From: Pseudomonadota bacterium
GTDB taxonomy: Bacteria; Myxococcota_A; UBA796; CAJQPC01
Assembly (NCBI GenBank): GCA_024228935.1
Contig: JAAESX010000048.1
Span: forward strand, 1 to 64,000
Length of the DNA: 64,000 nucleotides
Direction of reading: 5' to 3'
Shown: piece by piece, positions 47,531-55,810 of the stretch
Numbering within the stretch: the first letter of the stretch is position 1
How the letters are laid out: the number at the start of each line of letters is the position of its first letter
The notes under the pieces: model-generated
Databases searched by the model: none
Seen by the model: only the letters and a program-made list of their open reading frames with translations
Told to the model about the DNA's origin: nothing
Translations under genes and position numbers: made by a program

Positions 47531-48843
47531 CAGTTGGTCTCCTCGGCGGGCGCTTCGGCCGGGTGGACACGGAACGTCGCCGCCCGGTCCTTCGTCAGGG
47601 TCGCGGCGGCGGCCTGGACCTGCTCGGGGGTCGCCGAGGTATAGCGGGCCAGGTCGGCGGCCAGGTTGTCCGGCGTGCCGGTCAGGTACTGGTAGCGGTT
47701 CAGGGCGCTCGCCCGGGAGTGCAGCGACTCGAGGCCGCCGATGAAGGCCATCTCGTAGGCGTTCACGACCCGCTCGAGCTCCTCGGGGGTCGGCCCCTCG
47801 GCGGCCAGCAGCTCGATCTCCTCGAGCAGGATGGCCTCGATCTCCTCGACGGTGTGGCCCTCGGCGGGCTTGGCGTCGACGATGAACAGGCTCGAGTGCA
47901 GCTGGCTGTACTGGCCTGCGGAGACCTCGACCGCGATGCCCCCGTCGACCAGCCGGCGGTACAAGCGGCTCGAGCGACCCGTCGAGAGCACGCCGGAGAC
48001 CAGGTCCAGCGCGGCGTCACCCTCTTCGAAGGCGCCCGGGCTGTGCCAGATGAACATCGTGAGCGGGGTCTCGATGGACTCGTCGGTGACCTCGACGAGC
48101 GACTTCACCGGCTTGTCCGGCGCCACGGGGGCGGCACGCTCGCCGATCTCGACCGGCTCCAGGTGACCGAAGAGACGCTCGATCTCGGCTTTGGCCTCGT
48201 CGATGTCGATGTCGCCGGCCAGGACCAGCGAGGCGTTGTTCGGCACGTACCAGCTCTCGAAGAAGCCGATCACGTCCGACAGCTCGGCGGCAGTCAGGTC
48301 CTCGTGCGAGCCGATGACGGTGTGCGCGTAGGGGTGACCCTCGGGGTAGAGCGCACTGGGCAGCTCCAGCCAGATGGCGCCGTACGGGGCGTTCTCGTAG
48401 GACTGGCGCCGCTCGTTCTTCACGACCTCGCGCTGCAGGTCCAGCTTCTCCTGGGTCATGGCCGAGGCGAGCCCGTCCATGCGGTCTGCCTCCATCCACA
48501 GGAACGTCGAGGTCAGGCTGCTGGGGCCGACCTCGTAGTAGTCGGTGGCGTCCTCGGACGTCCACGCGTTGTTCCAGCCGCCGTAGCCCTCCATCAGGTC
48601 GTCGAAGCCCGAGTCCGGGAGGCGCGTCGTGCCCATGAACATCAGGTGCTCGAACAGATGCGCGAAGCCGGTCCGGCCGGCGACCTCGTCCTTGCTCCCG
48701 ACGCCGTACCAGAGGTTCACCACTACCTGAGGCAGGCTGTGGTCCTCGACGAGGATGACGTTCAGTCCGTTGTCGAGCTGGTACTGCTCGTGCGGAATCG
48801 AGAGGTCCTGTGCGTGCGCACTCATGGCCATCACCAGCAGCAT
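47530..48843 (-). CDS. M16-family zinc metallopeptidase, active subunit (437 aa)
   Basis: ATG at 48841-48843 with GAGG upstream. MLLVMAMSAHAQ is a short signal peptide with cleavage after AHA. The inverted zinc motif HLFEH is at residues 62-66, followed by the distal Glu region VVKNERRQSYENAPYG about 75 residues later. The C-terminal half carries STGRSSRLYRRLVDGGIAV. It should be a periplasmic peptidase of the pitrilysin/processing-peptidase B type. It works with the inactive lipoprotein subunit encoded next. TAGGTT (48869-48874, minus) is a candidate -10 box. Confidence 0.92.
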   Translation of the reverse strand: MLLVMAMSAHAQDLSIPHEQYQLDNGLNVILVEDHSLPQVVVNLWYGVGSKDEVAGRTGFAHLFEHLMFMGTTRLPDSGFDDLMEGYGGWNNAWTSEDATDYYEVGPSSLTSTFLWMEADRMDGLASAMTQEKLDLQREVVKNERRQSYENAPYGAIWLELPSALYPEGHPYAHTVIGSHEDLTAAELSDVIGFFESWYVPNNASLVLAGDIDIDEAKAEIERLFGHLEPVEIGERAAPVAPDKPVKSLVEVTDESIETPLTMFIWHSPGAFEEGDAALDLVSGVLSTGRSSRLYRRLVDGGIAVEVSAGQYSQLHSSLFIVDAKPAEGHTVEEIEAILLEEIELLAAEGPTPEELERVVNAYEMAFIGGLESLHSRASALNRYQYLTGTPDNLAADLARYTSATPEQVQAAAATLTKDRAATFRVHPAEAPAEETN

Positions 48844-48895
48844 GTGATCCTCGGCAGAAGGAGCCGCGAACCTATCTCGATCCGAGGGTTCGTCG

Positions 48896-49633
48896 ATGCT
48901 CCTGACTCCGCTGTTGGCTCCGCTCCTGCTCGCCTGCGCTTCCGTGCCCGCGAGCGACACCGCCGAGGCCGCCGCTCCGGCCGCTGACGCCATCCTGGAG
49001 AACGTGCGTCTCCCGGGGGACGCGTCCGTCGATCTGCGTGTCGAGGACGGGGTGATCGTCGAGATCGGCGAGCTGTCCGGAGGCACCGATCTCGGCGGTC
49101 GGTTCATCGCTCCGGCCTTCGCGGACTCGCACGTGCACCTGGCCTACCTGAACGGTGCGGCCGAGCCGCTGGCCGACAACGGGGTCGTCGCCGCGGTCGA
49201 CCTGGCCGCGCCGCTGGGCTCCATCTCGAGCGGGCTCCCCATCGACGTGGTGTGGGCCGGGCCCATGGTCACCGCCGATGGCGGCTACCCCACGCGGTCG
49301 TGGGGCTCGAACGGCTACGGAACGGAGTGTTCGGACGCCGAGGAGGCGCGGCAGGCGGTTCGGGATCACCACGCGGCGGGGGCCCGAGTCATCAAGGTCC
49401 CGCTTCAGGAGCCGCTGCTGTCGGACGAGGCGCTGCTCGCGGTCGCGGACGAGGCCCACGGGCTGGGCCTGATGGTCGCCACCCACGCCCTGACCGACGC
49501 GATGGCGGCCAAGGGCGCCGAGATGGGCTTCGACGTGTTGGCCCACACCCCGACCGAGGCCGACCCGCTCGAGGACCTGGGCCCGCTCGGTGAGCCCGAC
49601 GAGGTCTGGATCCGTGGGGTCAGACGCCGCTGA
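48896..49633 (+). CDS. Amidohydrolase-like lipoprotein, 3'-truncated (245 aa)
   Basis: MLLTPLLAPLLLACASV is a lipoprotein signal. ILENVRLPGDASVDLRVEDGVI is the usual amidohydrolase beta-sandwich start, RFIAPAFADSHVHLAYL gives HxH, GARVIKVPLQEP a Lys candidate, MVATHALTD and DVLAHTPTEA later His ligands. Full enzymes of this type run to about 400 residues and need a further Asp and the returning beta-sandwich. Here the frame ends soon after LAHTP, in GEPDEVWIRGVRRR, overlapping the convergent gene by 14 bp. It is probably a truncated remnant; a short functional form cannot be ruled out. Confidence 0.7.
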   Translation: MLLTPLLAPLLLACASVPASDTAEAAAPAADAILENVRLPGDASVDLRVEDGVIVEIGELSGGTDLGGRFIAPAFADSHVHLAYLNGAAEPLADNGVVAAVDLAAPLGSISSGLPIDVVWAGPMVTADGGYPTRSWGSNGYGTECSDAEEARQAVRDHHAAGARVIKVPLQEPLLSDEALLAVADEAHGLGLMVATHALTDAMAAKGAEMGFDVLAHTPTEADPLEDLGPLGEPDEVWIRGVRRR

Positions 49634-50684
49634 CGATGAGCTGGCGGTACGCCTTTCGCTCCCGGTCCGTGATGGTCGGGTCGTTGGCCAGCACGCTCAC
49701 GAGCAGCGCGACGTGGGCGTTGGCGTTCTCGAGCTGGCTCGAGAGCGCGCCGTACACGACTCGACGCATCGCGCGGCCCTCATGGCTGTCCTCGCCCTCG
49801 AGCTGGCTGTAGAGCTCGCCGGGCAGCTTGAGCAGCCAGGTCGGCGTCGGGGCGTAGCAGGTCGCCGAGCGCACGCTGCCGTGGACGAGCGACACGAGAC
49901 CGAAGAACGTGCCCGGACCGAACTCGGCGACCTTCTCGTTCTGGAACGAGCGGGTCGCGCGGTAGACATCGATCTGACCGTCGGCGACGACGTAGGCGTC
50001 ACCTCCGTGCATCCCTTCCTTCAGGAGCACGGTGCCGGCGGGGCAGGGGACGACCTCGAGGCCGCGGGCGAGCGCGTCGCGGGCGTCGGCGGGCAGCGCA
50101 AGGAACGTGTTGGACTCGGCCAGCACGCGAGCGGCGCTCGGCCGGGGGGTCGTCGGCGCGGTGTTCTTCTTCTTTCCGAACAGGCCCGCCAGCCGGCCCA
50201 GCAGGGTGTCGGGCGCGACGTCCTCGAACTCGGTGCCCGAGCCCATGCGGCTGATGTGCTCGTTCATCTCGCGCAGGCGGCGCCCGAGCGTGCGCAGGGC
50301 GACGGACTCGAGGATGGGGATCAGCGCGTTCCCGTGGACCCGCAGGATGTCGAGGCCGGTCTGTTCGATGAGCACCAGTCGGCACGGCGTCAGGGTGCGC
50401 ACGGTCGCCGAGCGGCGGCCCGAGCCTCCGAACAGCGCCATGTCGCCGAGCAGCTCGCCCTCGCCGACCGTGGCCAGCTGGACCGCCGGGTCGCCGGCGA
50501 TGATCTCGAGGCTCCCCTCGAGCACGACCATCAGCGAGTCGTCCTGCTCGCCCTCCTTGAGGAGGACCTCCCCGGCGCCCACGTCGAACGACGTCAGGGC
50601 GAGAGCGCACGCCTGCTCGTAGTAGTGCCGCGGGCAGATGCGGAAGAGGGGGAGGTGCTGCGCGTCCTGCGGTGCGATCGGCAT
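49620..50684 (-). CDS. Protein with two cyclic-nucleotide-binding domains (354 aa)
   Basis: Two Crp-type beta-barrels. The first, about 20-140, has GEVLLKEGEQDDSLMVVLEGSLEI and GEGELLGDMALFGGSGRRSATVRT, which fits a phosphate-binding cassette (GD/EMALFGG...RSAT). The second, about 205-320, has GTVLLKEGMHGGDAYVVADGQIDV and FFGLVSLVHGSVRSATCYA, also cassette-like. They are joined by a charged linker (GLFGKKKNTAPTTPRP). No DNA-binding helix-turn-helix and no kinase domain is present, so it is a sensor or regulatory subunit. A class III cyclase is encoded at 40660-42195. It follows the MYXO-CTERM-like gene by 9 bp; TAGAAC is 6 nt before its ATG. Confidence 0.85.
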   Translation of the reverse strand: MPIAPQDAQHLPLFRICPRHYYEQACALALTSFDVGAGEVLLKEGEQDDSLMVVLEGSLEIIAGDPAVQLATVGEGELLGDMALFGGSGRRSATVRTLTPCRLVLIEQTGLDILRVHGNALIPILESVALRTLGRRLREMNEHISRMGSGTEFEDVAPDTLLGRLAGLFGKKKNTAPTTPRPSAARVLAESNTFLALPADARDALARGLEVVPCPAGTVLLKEGMHGGDAYVVADGQIDVYRATRSFQNEKVAEFGPGTFFGLVSLVHGSVRSATCYAPTPTWLLKLPGELYSQLEGEDSHEGRAMRRVVYGALSSQLENANAHVALLVSVLANDPTITDRERKAYRQLIVSGV

Positions 50685-50693
50685 GCCGCCGTT

Positions 50694-51704
50694 CTAACGC
50701 ACCTTCCGCCGAACGAGGAGCCCGCCGAGTGCGACGGCGAGCCAGCCGAGGGGCGCTGCGGGGCTCGTCGAGCAGCCGACGGCGGACGAGTCGCCCACGT
50801 GGAAGTCGGCGCCGTGGACCTCGATCTCGGCGATGTCGCCCTCGAAGTCGGCGTCCACGTCCATCGTGTGGTCGGCGTCGAAGTCGTAGTGCAGGGTGTC
50901 GCCGCCCTCGTCACCGACGAACTCGCCGAGCATCCAGATGGGCTCCACGCCCTGGACGACCTCGCCGCCCGACAGGCCGTGTGCCCAGACCATCAGGGAC
51001 TCACCGTCCTCGGCGTCGGACTCGTCCTCGCCGACCAGCACCAGCTCGTCGATGGTGTCGACGGCCTGGAACGAGAACGCCTGCACTCCGAGCCCGACGA
51101 GCGTGAGCTCGACCTCGTGCGTGCCCGCCTCGTACGGAGAGAGCAGGAGCCAGTTGCCGTCTTGGCCGAAGTACGTCTCCTCGACCGAGGCCTCCAGCAT
51201 ACTGTTCTCGAGCACCTCGAGGCCCCCGTTCCCGGCCAGCTCGTTGCCGGTGGCGTCGAACGACCGGAGCTGGAACTTCGCGGTGCCGCCGACGAGGATC
51301 GTCGGCTCCTGATCCTCGGCGATGTCGTCCAGGCCGACGCGGTGCGGGCCGGCGCCCTCGAGCTGGATCACGGCCGGCTCGCGGACCTCGACGACGGTCT
51401 CGCCGACCTGCTCGCCATCCGGCTCGAACGCCAGCAGGCGCGTGCTGCCGACGCCGATGGCCTGCACGTCGATGTGGTGTTCCTCGGTCCGCGCCAGGAC
51501 GGCCAGGACGGTGTCGTCCTCTACCTCGATGCGGTAGCCCTCGATGGACTTGCGGTCGTTCTGCCGAGAGAGCGACAGGTCGAACGACGAGCCCAGCAGG
51601 TACGGCGTCTCGAGGTGCTCGTGGGCGCGGCCGAAGCCCAGGTTGAAGTCGATCGAGTCGTGGAACTCGACGGGCTGGAAGCAGGCGGTCAGCAGCAGGA
51701 ACAT
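50694..51704 (-). CDS. Surface protein with lipobox and MYXO-CTERM-like C-terminus (336 aa)
   Basis: MFLLLTACFQPVEF is a minimal lipoprotein signal. The body is beta-rich with Ig-like segments (GGTAKFQLRSFDATGNELAG, AGTHEVELTLVGLG). The C-terminus has SAVGCSTSPAA, a hydrophobic helix (PLGWLAVALGGLLV) and RRKVR. That is the Gly-Cys, helix, basic-cluster order of the MYXO-CTERM sorting signal in myxobacteria. Having both an N-terminal lipobox and this C-terminal signal is odd. GGAG lies 8 nt before the ATG. Confidence 0.75.
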   Translation of the reverse strand: MFLLLTACFQPVEFHDSIDFNLGFGRAHEHLETPYLLGSSFDLSLSRQNDRKSIEGYRIEVEDDTVLAVLARTEEHHIDVQAIGVGSTRLLAFEPDGEQVGETVVEVREPAVIQLEGAGPHRVGLDDIAEDQEPTILVGGTAKFQLRSFDATGNELAGNGGLEVLENSMLEASVEETYFGQDGNWLLLSPYEAGTHEVELTLVGLGVQAFSFQAVDTIDELVLVGEDESDAEDGESLMVWAHGLSGGEVVQGVEPIWMLGEFVGDEGGDTLHYDFDADHTMDVDADFEGDIAEIEVHGADFHVGDSSAVGCSTSPAAPLGWLAVALGGLLVRRKVR

Positions 51705-51814
51705 AGAACGGACTCCGTGGATGCCGTCCGGACTGCAGGACGCATGCCATCGCTGTCGATTCGCCTACCGAGCCAGTTCGTGTCCCGTCAGGCGCCGCGA
51801 TCGCGACATCGGTG

Positions 51815-53761
51815 TCAGTTGCAGCTGGTGGCCGTGCAGTTGAACGTGCCCGTGGTCCCCGTGTGCGTCTTGCTCCCGTCGTAGCTGTAGATGTCCTCGG
51901 GCGAGTTGTCGGTCGAGCCGCTGCCCCAGTTCGTCGAGGAGCTCTCCATCCTGCCGTCGAACAGGATGGCGCCGCCGCCGTTGCCGCCCCCGGTCGCGCC
52001 GTTCGTCGTGACCGTCGAGCCCGAGATGGTCACCGTGCCGCCGCCGTGGATCAGGGCGCCGCCGCCGTAGTTGGCCGTGTTCCCGTCGAGCGTCGTCGAG
52101 GAGACCGTCAGCGTGGACCCATAGACGTACAGGCCGCCGCCGTACGAGGCGACGTTGCTGGAGAGGTCGCTGTTGCTGATGGTCAGGCTCGCGTAGTCCT
52201 CGGTCAGGACGCCCGCGCCGTAGTCGGCGGTGTTGTCCTCGACCGTGCAGCCGTCCATCGAGGCGCCGGTCAGCGTCATCAGCACGCCGCCGCCGTTGTC
52301 CGCGTCGTTGTTGTACAGGTACGCGTCGGTCAGCGAGCCGCCGCTCAGCATCGCGCCGCCGCCGTACGTGGCGGCGTTGTCGTAGATCTCGGTCGTGCTG
52401 TCGGCGGTGACGCTGTAGCCGTCGTCGATGAAGAGCCCGCCTCCGAAGTCGGCGTCGTTGTCGTGCACCAGCGTGCCCGACATCGTGCCGTCGAAGAAGT
52501 AGAGCGCGCCGCCGCTGGCCGAGGCCTCGTTGTCGTAGAACTCGCTGTCGGTCACGGTCAGGTCGTGGTCCTGGGGACCCGCGACGCCGCCGCCGTAGAC
52601 AGCGGCGTTGCTGTCGAAGATGCAGTCCTCGATCGTCAGGTCGCCGACGCTGTTGGTGAAGGCGTCGATGCCGCCGCCGACGGGGGCGTCGCCGTTCTGG
52701 AAGGTGAAGCCGATGACCGTCAGGTTGTTGGCGGTCTTGATGATCGACTTGCTCGTGCTCGAGCCGTCCAGGATCGTCGTCGCCGAGCCGTTCGCGGACT
52801 CCAGCGTGACGTCGGCCACGTTCTCGAGCGTCACGTTGTACGTGCCGTCGCAGACCGTGATGGTGTCGCCGGTCAGCGAGTCGTCCAGCGCGTCCTGGAT
52901 GTCCGTGTAGAGGACGCCGCCCAGGTCGATGGTGCCGTCTTCGCTCGTCGAGCTGTCGCAGTCGTTGTCGACGCCGTCGCAGAGCTCGTCCGCGTCCGGG
53001 TTGACGTCCGCGTCGTCGTCGTCGCAGTCCTTCTTGTTGGCCTTGTAGCCATCGGGCTTGGCGCAGGCCTGGAGCGAGGTCGACTGGTCGCCGTAGCCGT
53101 CCCCGTCGGCGTCGATGTAGTACCAGGTGCCGGTCGTGGCATCGACGGTGTCGTCGTCGTCGATCAGGCTGTCGCAGTCGTCGTCGACGTCGTTGCAGAC
53201 CTCGGTCGCGTCCGGGTGGATGTCGACGTTGTCGTCGTCGCAGTCGCCGCCCACATCCGACAGGCCCAGGCCCGAGCAGGCGAGCAGGCCGGTCGCGTCG
53301 TCGCCGAAGCCGTCGCCGTCCAGGTCCGTGTACCAGAGCGTCTGGGTCGACGGGTCGACCGAGTCGTCCGCGTCATCGACGTCGACGTCGCAGTCGTTGT
53401 CGATGCCGTCGCAGATCTCGGGTGCGTTCGGGTGGATGTTGGCGTCGGTGTCGTCGCAGTCGCCGGGCTCGAGGACCCAGCTGTCCACCGGAGCGCCGCA
53501 GTCCTCGGTCAGCGTCAGCGGGTCGCCGAACCCGTCCGCGTCGTCGTCCGCGTACCAGTCCTCGAACTCCCAGGCGTCGGGATCGTTGTCGTCGCAGTCC
53601 TCGGTGGACCGATGGCCGTCGCCGTCGGCATCACCCTCGACGGGGTCACCGGTGTCGGTGTTCGGATCGCCGGAGTCCTCGGACGTCACGGGGATGACGT
53701 CCGGCGCGGTCGTGTAGAAGCTCCAATCCTTGGAGCAAGCGAACAGGAGGAGAATGGTCAT
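51815..53761 (-). CDS. MopE-repeat lipoprotein with right-handed beta-helix (648 aa)
   Basis: MTILLLFACSKDW carries the lipid Cys at position 9. Residues 30-260 hold about four MopE-type units (DxDGDGFGD, GDCDDxxxxIHPxAxEICDGxDNDCD), known as metal/calcium-binding motifs in myxobacterial and methanotroph surface proteins. Residues 265-620 are a parallel beta-helix: VLYTDIQDALDDSLTGDTITV (pectate-lyase-like start), then many coils of the form (S/D)NxAxYGGGxx. It is a cell-surface structural or adhesive protein, calcium-stabilised. It is an intact counterpart of the broken gene at 33497. It follows the LysE-like gene by 38 bp. The 110 bp between it and 51704 show nothing. Confidence 0.87.
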   Translation of the reverse strand: MTILLLFACSKDWSFYTTAPDVIPVTSEDSGDPNTDTGDPVEGDADGDGHRSTEDCDDNDPDAWEFEDWYADDDADGFGDPLTLTEDCGAPVDSWVLEPGDCDDTDANIHPNAPEICDGIDNDCDVDVDDADDSVDPSTQTLWYTDLDGDGFGDDATGLLACSGLGLSDVGGDCDDDNVDIHPDATEVCNDVDDDCDSLIDDDDTVDATTGTWYYIDADGDGYGDQSTSLQACAKPDGYKANKKDCDDDDADVNPDADELCDGVDNDCDSSTSEDGTIDLGGVLYTDIQDALDDSLTGDTITVCDGTYNVTLENVADVTLESANGSATTILDGSSTSKSIIKTANNLTVIGFTFQNGDAPVGGGIDAFTNSVGDLTIEDCIFDSNAAVYGGGVAGPQDHDLTVTDSEFYDNEASASGGALYFFDGTMSGTLVHDNDADFGGGLFIDDGYSVTADSTTEIYDNAATYGGGAMLSGGSLTDAYLYNNDADNGGGVLMTLTGASMDGCTVEDNTADYGAGVLTEDYASLTISNSDLSSNVASYGGGLYVYGSTLTVSSTTLDGNTANYGGGALIHGGGTVTISGSTVTTNGATGGGNGGGAILFDGRMESSSTNWGSGSTDNSPEDIYSYDGSKTHTGTTGTFNCTATSCN

Positions 53762-53799
53762 CGAACCCAATCGAGGGTGACCCGGTGCCGGACGGCTGT

Positions 53800-54420
53800 C
53801 TACCCCAGGAAACCCGAGGTGGAAAGTCCACCGTAGGCAAACCTCCCAGCCAACACCAGCATTCCGACGGCCAGGGCGCGCATCGTCCACCGGTATGGGG
53901 CCCCTGTGAAGAGGTGTCGGAAGCGCCCGAGAAGGGCCGCCACGATGGCCTTGGCGCCCACGATGCCGCCGAAGAATCCGAGCAGGAAAGCCGCCAGCGA
54001 CGGAGCGCCCTCGGTCCAGGCCTCGGCCACGAGCGGGCCGCCCACCGCCAACCAGAAGACGTAGGGGTGCGGGTTCAGCACGTTCGTGAGCACCGCCTTC
54101 TTCAAGCTGCCCGGGCTGGCGCCGTCGGTCGAGATGCCGGCCGCGCGGGCGGTGTCCCAGGCCAGGTAGACCAGGAACGCGGCGCCGACCAGGCCGATGC
54201 CGGCCTCGAGCAGCGGGATGCGAGAGACCAGCCCGGCGGCCAGTCCGGTGACGATCAGGAGCGGTGTGTCCGTGATCAGCGGGGTGATCGCGACGGTCAT
54301 CCCGGCACGCGTCCCCCCGCGCAGGGTCTCCGCGACGACCAGGGCCGTCAGAGGGCCAGGGGAGAGGCCTCCGCCCACGCCGAGGACGAGCCCCACGCCT
54401 GCCAGTGTCAGAACGCTCAC
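53800..54420 (-). CDS. LysE/RhtB-family exporter (206 aa)
   Basis: GTG start at 54418-54420 behind a G-rich Shine-Dalgarno. Six membrane helices and standard length. The first helix-loop GVGGGLSPGPLTALVVAETLRGG is the LysE family signature (PGP), and LTNVLNPHPYVFWLAVGGP is the conserved NPK/NPH loop. Members export amino acids such as lysine, threonine or homoserine, driven by the proton gradient. Substrate not predictable. Divergent from the PhoD-like gene with a 35-bp gap. Confidence 0.85.
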   Translation of the reverse strand: MSVLTLAGVGLVLGVGGGLSPGPLTALVVAETLRGGTRAGMTVAITPLITDTPLLIVTGLAAGLVSRIPLLEAGIGLVGAAFLVYLAWDTARAAGISTDGASPGSLKKAVLTNVLNPHPYVFWLAVGGPLVAEAWTEGAPSLAAFLLGFFGGIVGAKAIVAALLGRFRHLFTGAPYRWTMRALAVGMLVLAGRFAYGGLSTSGFLG

Positions 54421-54455
54421 TTGCCCCCGTCTACCGGACCCGCCATGAGAAGGCC

Positions 54456-55802
54456 ATGAAGGCGACACGACGAGGCTTCCTCGCCGGCGCGAGCGCAGCG
54501 CTCGTGGCTGGCTGCACCAAGGCGACCGGCGACTCGGGGGACAGCGCGCATCCAGAGGGGGCCGCGTGGCGGGATCCCGAGCCCGAAGCCTGGGTTCCCG
54601 ACGAGGCTGTCGATGCCGACGCGTTCGCCTGGGACGTGCGGGCGACCGACGTGCAGCCCGACGCCGCCTGGTTCTCGGTGCGGACCACCGAGGCCCTGGT
54701 CGAGCTGGTGATCGTCGCGGCCCAGGACGGCGCCTGGATCGAGGTCCAGCGGGTCGAGGTCGAGGTCGAGGACGTGGCGCGCGTTCGGGTCGAGGGCCTG
54801 ACCTCGGACACGGCGCACCGGTGCGCGCTGATGACGGCGGATGGGCGACGCAGTGAGGTGGTCCGGTTCCGGACGGCGCTCGGTGAGGGCGAGTCGAGGC
54901 TGCTGGTGATCGGCGCGACGTCGTGTCTGGGGGCCGACGACCGGCCCTGGCCGACGCTGACGAACGCTGCGGCGGAAGAGCTCGACGTGATGATCATGCT
55001 CGGCGACACGATCTACAGCAGCAGCACGACGTACGAGGGCTACAGCGAGGAGTGGGCGACCCAGGTCCAGTACAAGGGCCTTCAGGACCTGCAGCGCAGC
55101 ACGTCGTTCGTGGCGACCTGGGACGACCACGAGGTCGCGAACAACTGGTACCTGGGCGACAACGTGAGCGAGGACCAGCTCGAGGCGGCGACGCGCGCCT
55201 TCAAGGACCACATGCCGATGGAGGAGGGCCCGGGCGGGCTCGGCATCTGGCGGGTCCTGCGCTGGGGCGAGGTGTGCGACCTCATCGTCCTGGACTCACG
55301 GAGCGAGCGGATCAAGGACGAGCGGTACCTGTCGGACGAGCAGATGGCCTGGCTCAAGGAGACGCTCTCGACGAGCACGGCGCGGTTCAAGCTCATCCTC
55401 AACTCGGTCCCGATCACCGACCTCTACTCGCTGTTCCTCAACGTCGAGGCCAGCGACCGCTGGCAGGGGTACGAGGCCGAGCGCGAGGACCTGCTGGGCC
55501 ACATCGACGACCAGGGCATCGAGGGCGTGCTGTGGCTGTCCGGGGACTTCCACTACGGCGCGCTGAACTACGTCAGCCCCCAGGGTCGCGTCGGCGCGGA
55601 CCAGATGGAGGTCATGTGCGGCCCATCCGGGTCGTTCATCAACGCCATCGCGACGCTGCACGAGGGCGACGACCAGTACCCCATCCTGTTGGGTGTCTGG
55701 AACTACGTGCGGCTGGAGCTGGACCCGAAGCTGGGGACGGTGCTGGTGCAGTTCGTGGATGACGCGAACAACGTCGTGGCCGAGCAGTTGTTGGCGATCT
55801 GA
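54456..55802 (+). CDS. PhoD-like phosphodiesterase/phosphatase, Tat lipoprotein (448 aa)
   Basis: ATG 54456 has GAGAAGG upstream. MKATRRGFLAGASAALVAGC is a twin-arginine signal ending in a lipobox, so the folded enzyme is exported and lipidated. An Asp/Ser linker follows and then a fibronectin-like domain (60-155). The catalytic domain has MIMLGDTIYSS, VATWDDHEVANNWY (the WDDHE/N motif), VLDSRSERI and WLSGDFHYGALN. These match PhoD, a Ca/Fe-dependent phosphodiesterase. The gene converges on the Lon-like gene with a palindrome over both stops. Confidence 0.9.
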   Translation: MKATRRGFLAGASAALVAGCTKATGDSGDSAHPEGAAWRDPEPEAWVPDEAVDADAFAWDVRATDVQPDAAWFSVRTTEALVELVIVAAQDGAWIEVQRVEVEVEDVARVRVEGLTSDTAHRCALMTADGRRSEVVRFRTALGEGESRLLVIGATSCLGADDRPWPTLTNAAAEELDVMIMLGDTIYSSSTTYEGYSEEWATQVQYKGLQDLQRSTSFVATWDDHEVANNWYLGDNVSEDQLEAATRAFKDHMPMEEGPGGLGIWRVLRWGEVCDLIVLDSRSERIKDERYLSDEQMAWLKETLSTSTARFKLILNSVPITDLYSLFLNVEASDRWQGYEAEREDLLGHIDDQGIEGVLWLSGDFHYGALNYVSPQGRVGADQMEVMCGPSGSFINAIATLHEGDDQYPILLGVWNYVRLELDPKLGTVLVQFVDDANNVVAEQLLAI

Positions 55803-55810
55803 GGCCTCAG
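55799..55810. terminator. 12-bp palindrome spanning two convergent stop codons
   Basis: CTGAGGCCTCAG is perfectly palindromic. It contains the PhoD stop TGA (55800-55802) and the minus-strand TGA of the Lon-like gene (55807-55809). Same design as 40649-40664. No T-run follows. Confidence 0.45.
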
